Assembly (NCBI GenBank): GCA_947461425.1 | Contig: CANHKZ010000006.1 | Coordinates: 1-44,763 of the forward strand | DNA length: 44,763 nt | Reading direction: 5' to 3' | From: Flavobacteriaceae bacterium | Lineage (GTDB): Bacteria; Bacteroidota; Bacteroidia; Flavobacteriales; Flavobacteriaceae | Part shown: positions 39,240-44,763 of the stretch, in pieces | Numbering within the stretch: the stretch's first letter is position 1 | Layout of the letters: every line of letters starts with the position of its first letter | The notes under the pieces: generated by a model | Databases searched by the model: none | Told to the model about the DNA's origin: nothing | Seen by the model: the letters and a program-made list of their open reading frames with translations, nothing else | Made by a program: the position numbers and the translations under genes

Positions 39240-40181
39240 CTAATTAATCTCATTCAACATTTCTGCGATGGCATCTAACCTTGGGGTTAAAATAATTTCA
39301 ATACGACGGTTTTTAGCTTTACCATCTGCAGTTTCATTACTCGCTAATGGTGAGAATTCACCTCTACCGGCAGCGGTCAAGTTTTGTTTGTTTATTTTTT
39401 TGTTTTCGCTCAAAATCCCTACAATCGAGGTCGCTCTTTTTGTGGATAAATCCCAGTTGTCAGTAATAGGTCCTGAAGCTGAAAAAGCATCATCATCTGT
39501 GTGACCTTCAATCAAAACGGCAATATCTGGATTGTCACCCAATACTTTACCTAATTCAACTACAGCTTTTTTTCCTTCTGAACTTACCAACCAACTTCCT
39601 GAATTGAACAACAATTTGTTTTCCATAGAAACGTAAACTTTTCCGTTTTTTTGTTCTACAGTCAAACCTTTACCTTCAAAACTATTTAGCGCTTTAGACA
39701 AGGTCTCTTTTAGTTTTTTCATGCTCGCTTCTTTCGCCGCAATCATGTCTTCTAGTTCTTGCAAACGTTGCGCATTTTTGCCTAACTTTTCTTGCTCTAA
39801 AGCTAACGCTTTCCCTTTTTCATCCAATTCATCCAACAATTCACGATTTTTCTTCATGTTGCTTTCTAAAGACTCATTGCTGTTTTTTTCTAAGGCCGCG
39901 TAAGATTCTTGCAATGCTTTGTATTTATCAACATTCGCTTCGTGCTCTGCTTTCAATTTGTTGTGATCTGATTTAAGTTTATCCAAGTCCGTTTTTAAAG
40001 CTGTACCGTCCAACTCTAATTGGTTTTTGGCTTTCGCCAAAGCTGCATTTTCGTCAGTAAGTGTTCTGTTTTCTTTCTTTAAATCGGTGTATTTACTTTC
40101 TAAATCAGTATATATTTTTTTTGACACACAAGAGGTACTCAACGCCAAAACTAACAATCCGATGGAAACTTTTTTTATCAT
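39240..40181 (-). CDS. OmpA-family lipoprotein with coiled-coil region
   Basis: Lipobox ALSTSC; heptad-rich coiled coil; IEGHTDDDAF...WDLSTKRATSIVGIL...AAGRGEFSPLASNETADGKAKNRRIEIILTP. Confidence 0.92.
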   Translation of the reverse strand: MIKKVSIGLLVLALSTSCVSKKIYTDLESKYTDLKKENRTLTDENAALAKAKNQLELDGTALKTDLDKLKSDHNKLKAEHEANVDKYKALQESYAALEKNSNESLESNMKKNRELLDELDEKGKALALEQEKLGKNAQRLQELEDMIAAKEASMKKLKETLSKALNSFEGKGLTVEQKNGKVYVSMENKLLFNSGSWLVSSEGKKAVVELGKVLGDNPDIAVLIEGHTDDDAFSASGPITDNWDLSTKRATSIVGILSENKKINKQNLTAAGRGEFSPLASNETADGKAKNRRIEIILTPRLDAIAEMLNEIN

Positions 40182-40280
40182 AATATATGGATTTGAATTT
40201 TTTTTAATTACAACTTTATTTTATCTTATTTATTGTGATCCTGCTCTTTCATAGCTTCCTAAGAAGTGGCATTTACAAAG

Positions 40281-41045
40281 CTACTCAATTTCTACCATAA
40301 TTGGGCAATGGTCCGAATGTTTGGCTTCAGGTAAAATCAAGGCGCGCTTGATTCGGTTTTTTAATGGCTCACTAACCAAGCAATAATCAATACGCCACCC
40401 TTTATTATTTAATCTCGCCGTTGGAAAACGCATCGTCCACCAGGTATAATTATCAGGTTCTTTGTTCAAGAAACGAAAACTATCTATGAAGCCGCTTTTC
40501 AAGAAATTGTCTAACCAAGTTCGCTCGGCAGGTAAGAAACCCGATACGTTTTTGTTGCGAATTGGATCGTGAATATCAATAGCTTCGTGGCAAATGTTAT
40601 AATCGCCACAGATAACCAAATTTGGAATCTCCTTTTTAAGGTCGTTAATATAGTTTTGGAAATCATCCATGTACATAAACTTATGATCCAAACGCTCCGA
40701 ATTAGTTCCAGAAGGCAGGTATAAACTCATTACTGATAGTTCGTCAAAATCGACACGTATGTTTCTGCCCTCAAAATCCATGTGTTCGATTCCGGTTCCA
40801 AAAACGATGTTGTTGGGTTTAATTTTAGATAAAATAGCCACTCCGCTATACCCTTTTTTTGTAGCCGAAAACCAATAATGATAAGGATAGCCAGATAATT
40901 CAATATCTAAAGTAGGCACTTGATCCGCTTGGGCTTTGATCTCTTGGAAACAAATAACATCGGGATTGGATTGCTGTAACCAGTCGAGCAAGCCTTTTGA
41001 AATGGCAGCCCGTATTCCGTTAACATTGTAGGAAATAATTTTCAT
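40281..41045 (-). CDS. Exodeoxyribonuclease III
   Basis: MKIISYNVNGIRAAISKGLLDWLQ; CFQEIKAQ; CGDYNICHEAIDIHDP; KHSDHCPIMVEIE. Confidence 0.95.
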   Translation of the reverse strand: MKIISYNVNGIRAAISKGLLDWLQQSNPDVICFQEIKAQADQVPTLDIELSGYPYHYWFSATKKGYSGVAILSKIKPNNIVFGTGIEHMDFEGRNIRVDFDELSVMSLYLPSGTNSERLDHKFMYMDDFQNYINDLKKEIPNLVICGDYNICHEAIDIHDPIRNKNVSGFLPAERTWLDNFLKSGFIDSFRFLNKEPDNYTWWTMRFPTARLNNKGWRIDYCLVSEPLKNRIKRALILPEAKHSDHCPIMVEIE

Positions 41046-41187
41046 TAAAAAATAGTATTTTATTGATGTCTTTCAAGACCTAATATTACTTCCAAATGTA
41101 ATGAAAAAGTAGAAGTTGATTCATAAAAAAGTCGGAAAATGGAGTTTTTTGTTATCTTTGTGACTTGCCTCAAATACAAAAAACACT

Positions 41188-42993
41188 ATGGGTTTAGTAA
41201 CTGCTAAAGAAGTTGCGAAAGCAATAAATGCTGATAAGTACGGATTCTTAGGTACTTTTTCGGGCTGGTTGCTGATGAAAGTGCTTAAAATTTCGGAGCT
41301 AAATAACGTATACGATAGAAACAAACATTTAAGTGAAGTTGCTTTTTTGAATGGTGTATTGGACGACTTACAAATTAAATTTGAAATCCCTGAAGAAGAT
41401 TTAAAACGCATCCCAAAAGAAGGGCCTTATATTACTATTTCAAATCATCCTCTTGGCGGGATTGATGGTGTTTTACTCCTTAAATTAATGCTCGAAAGGG
41501 AACCGAATTTTAAAATTATAGCCAACTTCCTGTTGCACCGCATAGAACCATTGAAAAAATACATTATGCCGGTAAATCCTTTTGAGAATCATAAGGATGC
41601 CAAATCCAGTGTGGTGGGAATCAAAGAAACATTACGCCATTTGAGTGATGGGAAGCCTCTTGGGATTTTTCCTGCTGGAGAAGTTTCTTCATACAAAGAT
41701 GGTAAATTGATGGTCGATAAACCTTGGGAAGAAGGCGCAATCAAAGTCATTCGTAAAGCCCAAGTTCCTGTTGTTCCGATTTATTTTCATGCCAAAAATA
41801 GCGGCTTGTTTTACATTCTTTCTAAAATTAGTGGCACATTGCGTACTGCTAAATTGCCTTCGGAAGTGTTCAGTCAAAAAAACCGCGTAATTAAAGTGCG
41901 TATTGGAAAACCCATTTCGGTTGCCGAACAAAATGAGTACGAAACCTTAGATGATTTCTCTGAATTTTTGAGAAAAAAAACCTATATGTTGGCTAATCCA
42001 TTCGAGAAAAAAAATAAATTCTTAAAAACGGTTAGTCTTAATTCTACAAAGAAAAATCAAAAAGAAATTGTAACACCTGCCAGTATAGAAAAAATGATTG
42101 CTGAAGTAGTTGCCTTACGTGCCAATGATGCTCGATTATTACAAAGCAAAAACTACGAAGTGTTTTTTACCAAAGCAGATCAAATTCCGAATGTTTTACA
42201 CGAACTAGGTCGGTTAAGAGAAATCACCTTTAGAGAAGTAGGCGAAGGAACAAATGAATCTATTGATTTAGACCAATACGATCAATATTACCATCATCTT
42301 TTTTTATGGGATGATGACGCAAAAAAAGTAGCTGGTGCCTACCGAATGGGATTGGGTAAAGAAATTTATCCAAAATACGGAATGAATGGCTTTTATCTGA
42401 ACAGCCTTTTTAGATTTGAACCCGAATTGCATGATATGATGAGTAAGTCCATCGAGATGGGTCGTGCCTTCATTATCAAAGAATACCAACAACGACCAAT
42501 GCCATTGTTCTTATTATGGCGTGGCATTATTCATACTACCCTACATTATCCAGAACATAAATTCTTGCTTGGTGGCGTAAGTATTAGTAACCAATTTTCG
42601 GATTTCTCCAAATCATTGATGATTGAATTCATGAAATCACATTATTACGATCCATACATTGCGCAGTACATTCACCCTAAAAAGGAGTACAAAGTGAAAT
42701 TGAAGGATGCCGACAAAGATTTTGTTTTCAATGAAACAGAAGCCGATTTAAACAAATTCGATAAAGTTATCGATGAATTAGAACCCGGAAGTTTGCGCTT
42801 ACCCGTTTTGATAAAAAAATACATCAAACAAAATGCGCGTTTGGTTGCGTTTAATGTTGATCCTTTGTTTAATGATGCTATCGATGGATTAATTTACCTA
42901 AGAATATCAGACATTCCTGAAAGCACTATGAAGCCTGTTATAGAAGAATACCAAGCTGAATTAGAACGGAAATCCAACGAGAAAGAAGAGTAA
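41188..42993 (+). CDS. Bifunctional acyltransferase, PlsC-like + GNAT/OlsB-like (OlsF-type)
   Basis: PlsC motif ISNHPLGGIDG (HxxxxD) and IFPAGEVSS; C-terminal RLREITFREVGEGTNESIDLDQYDQYYHHLFLWDDDAKKVAGAYRMG typical of OlsB/hemolysin-like GNAT. Confidence 0.88.
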   Translation: MGLVTAKEVAKAINADKYGFLGTFSGWLLMKVLKISELNNVYDRNKHLSEVAFLNGVLDDLQIKFEIPEEDLKRIPKEGPYITISNHPLGGIDGVLLLKLMLEREPNFKIIANFLLHRIEPLKKYIMPVNPFENHKDAKSSVVGIKETLRHLSDGKPLGIFPAGEVSSYKDGKLMVDKPWEEGAIKVIRKAQVPVVPIYFHAKNSGLFYILSKISGTLRTAKLPSEVFSQKNRVIKVRIGKPISVAEQNEYETLDDFSEFLRKKTYMLANPFEKKNKFLKTVSLNSTKKNQKEIVTPASIEKMIAEVVALRANDARLLQSKNYEVFFTKADQIPNVLHELGRLREITFREVGEGTNESIDLDQYDQYYHHLFLWDDDAKKVAGAYRMGLGKEIYPKYGMNGFYLNSLFRFEPELHDMMSKSIEMGRAFIIKEYQQRPMPLFLLWRGIIHTTLHYPEHKFLLGGVSISNQFSDFSKSLMIEFMKSHYYDPYIAQYIHPKKEYKVKLKDADKDFVFNETEADLNKFDKVIDELEPGSLRLPVLIKKYIKQNARLVAFNVDPLFNDAIDGLIYLRISDIPESTMKPVIEEYQAELERKSNEKEE

Positions 42994-43001
42994 ACCAATT
43001 T

Positions 43002-43039
43002 CAATAGCAATCGCAAAAATCAATAGCAATCGCAAAAAT
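43002..43039. repeat. Direct tandem repeat, 2 x 19 nt
   Basis: CAATAGCAATCGCAAAAAT repeated exactly twice. Confidence 0.9.
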
Positions 43040-43125
43040 CAAATTATGAATTTGCTTGGCTACTTTAGTTTATAAACTTTGCGCCCTTGTGTCCCCGCCT
43101 GCGGAAGTCAGGTTTGCGGCGAAAT

Positions 43126-43404
43126 CTAAAACCAATGCTTTTGACCCACTTGATAAATATGATAAAACTCTTCATCTGATTTTGTCAAATAAATAATTCC
43201 TTCGATCAATCCAATTAAACTAGCAAATCCGCAGGTAACAATCGTTAGTATTATTTGAACTATTCCGGCTTGAGTATAGCCTAATACAAATTTGTGAATT
43301 CCTAAAGAACCTACTAAAATTGCTAAAATACCTGAAACTAATTTTTTGTTTTCAGGTTTTGGAGTTACTTGGGTAGTAAAATCTCCGTTTGAAGTGTTTT
43401 CCAT
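43126..43404 (-). CDS. TM2 domain-containing protein
   Basis: KKLVSGILAILVGSLGIHKFVLGYTQAGIVQIILTIVTCG...GLIEGIIYLTKSDEEF. Confidence 0.9.
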   Translation of the reverse strand: MENTSNGDFTTQVTPKPENKKLVSGILAILVGSLGIHKFVLGYTQAGIVQIILTIVTCGFASLIGLIEGIIYLTKSDEEFYHIYQVGQKHWF

Positions 43405-43482
43405 AATTAAGATTTGGTTTTTATTAATGAAGTTAAAAATAATTAAAAATCACGATCAAAAAACAAAAACCAATAAAAAAAT

Positions 43483-43764
43483 CTAAAACCAATGCTTTTG
43501 ACCCACTTGATAAATATGATAAAACTCTTCATCTGATTTTGTCAAATAAATAATTCCTTCAATCAATCCAAATATTGAGGTTAACACTCCGCAACTACAA
43601 ATACTCAAAACTAGCCAGATTATACCCGTGCTAGTATACCCCAAATAAAATTTATGAATCCCAAATGGCGCCAATAAAATAGCAAACAGGCCACAGGCTA
43701 CTTTCTTATTATTCTGAAATTGAGGTGTTGGAGTATTCCAAGCTTCTTGTTTTATAGTTTCCAT
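43483..43764 (-). CDS. TM2 domain-containing protein (tandem paralog)
   Basis: KKVACGLFAILLAPFGIHKFYLGYTSTGIIWLVLSICSCG...; identical C-terminal 27 aa to the neighbour. Confidence 0.9.
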   Translation of the reverse strand: METIKQEAWNTPTPQFQNNKKVACGLFAILLAPFGIHKFYLGYTSTGIIWLVLSICSCGVLTSIFGLIEGIIYLTKSDEEFYHIYQVGQKHWF

Positions 43765-43779
43765 ACCAATAGTTTTTAA

Positions 43780-44724
43780 TTAAATGTAAAGTGCATTTAT
43801 TTTATCGACAATTACTTGTGCTAAACGTTCGTGACTTTCAAAAGTCCATCCCGCAATATGAGGTGTTAAAATAACATTTTTCGCGTTCAGTAGATACTGA
43901 AAAGCTTCAGGCGTAGTGGTATCTTGAAACAAGGTTTCAAAAGATAATTTCTCATATTCCAATACATCCAATCCAGCACCTAACACTTTGCCCGATTGTA
44001 AAGCCAAAACCAAATCAGCAGTGACAATATTTTTCCCGCGCGACGTATTGATGATCCAAATTGGCTTCGCAAATCCATTGATAAATACTGTATCGACCAT
44101 CTTATCCGTTTCAGGTGTCCAAGGAATATGCAAACTTACAAGCTCAACTTTCGCTTGAAATTCAGCAAAACTAACTTGTCTAGCATTTTCATCGCCCACA
44201 TTTTCCTGAAGATCGTAACACAAAACATCGACCTCAAAACCGCGTAGTTTTTTGGCGAAAGCCTTACCCATATTTCCGTAACCAATAATTCCAACGGTTT
44301 TCCCATTTAATTCATGACCGCGATTGCTTTCTCGGTTCCAATGACCTGCGCGAATTTCAGCATCGGCCTGATTCAAGTTATTGAACAACGACAAAATCAT
44401 ACCCAAACTGTGTTCCGCAACTGCATTCCGATTTCCTTCTGGAGCAGCAATCAGTGCAATATTTTTGGATTGGGCATACTCACAATCAATACTTTCCAAT
44501 CCCGCACCCACTCGAGCTATGAATTGCAAATTCGTGGCTTTGTCTAAAAAGCTTTGATCAATTTTGAATCGGCTGCGAATAACAATGCCTTGGTAGTTGT
44601 GGATTTTAGCTTCTATTTCGGCTTTAGAGGACGTAAAATCTTCGTGATTCACAAAACCAGCTTGTTCCAATTGATTCCAAAGCAAAGGATGGTTGCTGTC
44701 GATATGAAGAATGTGAACTGCCAT
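43780..44724 (-). CDS. D-2-hydroxyacid dehydrogenase (phosphoglycerate dehydrogenase-like)
   Basis: GKTVGIIGYGNMGKAFAKKLRGF; VSLHIPWTPETDKMV; WIINTSRGKNIV; LTPHIAGWT. Confidence 0.93.
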   Translation of the reverse strand: MAVHILHIDSNHPLLWNQLEQAGFVNHEDFTSSKAEIEAKIHNYQGIVIRSRFKIDQSFLDKATNLQFIARVGAGLESIDCEYAQSKNIALIAAPEGNRNAVAEHSLGMILSLFNNLNQADAEIRAGHWNRESNRGHELNGKTVGIIGYGNMGKAFAKKLRGFEVDVLCYDLQENVGDENARQVSFAEFQAKVELVSLHIPWTPETDKMVDTVFINGFAKPIWIINTSRGKNIVTADLVLALQSGKVLGAGLDVLEYEKLSFETLFQDTTTPEAFQYLLNAKNVILTPHIAGWTFESHERLAQVIVDKINALYI

Positions 44725-44763
44725 TACTAATTTCTGTTTTCTGATAACAAATTAACAAAAAAA

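Noticed and set aside
41121-41411. Minus-strand 96-aa ORF over the olsF-like start
   Set aside because: Shadow ORF crossing the promoter and start of a supported gene
43002-43039. Tandem 19-nt repeat as a CRISPR array
   Set aside because: Only two abutting copies, no spacers and no cas genes
1-44763. Defence island, prophage, biosynthetic gene cluster or integrative element
   Set aside because: No integrase, transposase, phage structural, toxin-antitoxin, Cas or NRPS/PKS genes seen; gene content is housekeeping throughout

Overview
The 44.8 kb window is a Flavobacterium-like (Bacteroidetes) chromosomal segment, AT-rich and dense with housekeeping genes. About 37 coding regions are supported: rbfA, a LolC/E-type permease, dusB, lepA, thiL, glyS, comF, sodA, purF, a PfkB kinase, rnhA, purN, acpP-fabF-rnc, an IPExxxVDY-family gene, pyk, a Bax inhibitor-1 family gene, dinB, a CYTH protein, rlpA-like, an Oar-like TonB receptor, pgi, an M23 peptidase, a TDO-like gene, a DUF3108 gene, a patatin/Omp85 protein, uvrC, 5-FCL, an AsmA-like/GT51 fusion, an aldo/keto reductase, an OmpA lipoprotein, exoIII, an OlsF-like bifunctional acyltransferase, two TM2 proteins and a 2-hydroxyacid dehydrogenase. 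I found no CRISPR array, IS element, prophage, tRNA or rRNA, and no clear new defence or mobile system. The most unusual signals are: (1) two copies of a structured dispersed element, probably related to the Flavobacteria-enriched Flavo-1 RNA motif, one of which supplies the apparent start codon and N-terminus of the patatin gene on its antisense strand; (2) a textbook intrinsic terminator embedded in the first codons of rnc, right after fabF; (3) a GT51 transglycosylase C-terminal to an AsmA-like domain; (4) a 92/93-nt identical block shared by two otherwise diverged TM2 paralogs; (5) several degenerate dispersed intergenic repeats. All calls are by eye. No searches or folding were run.
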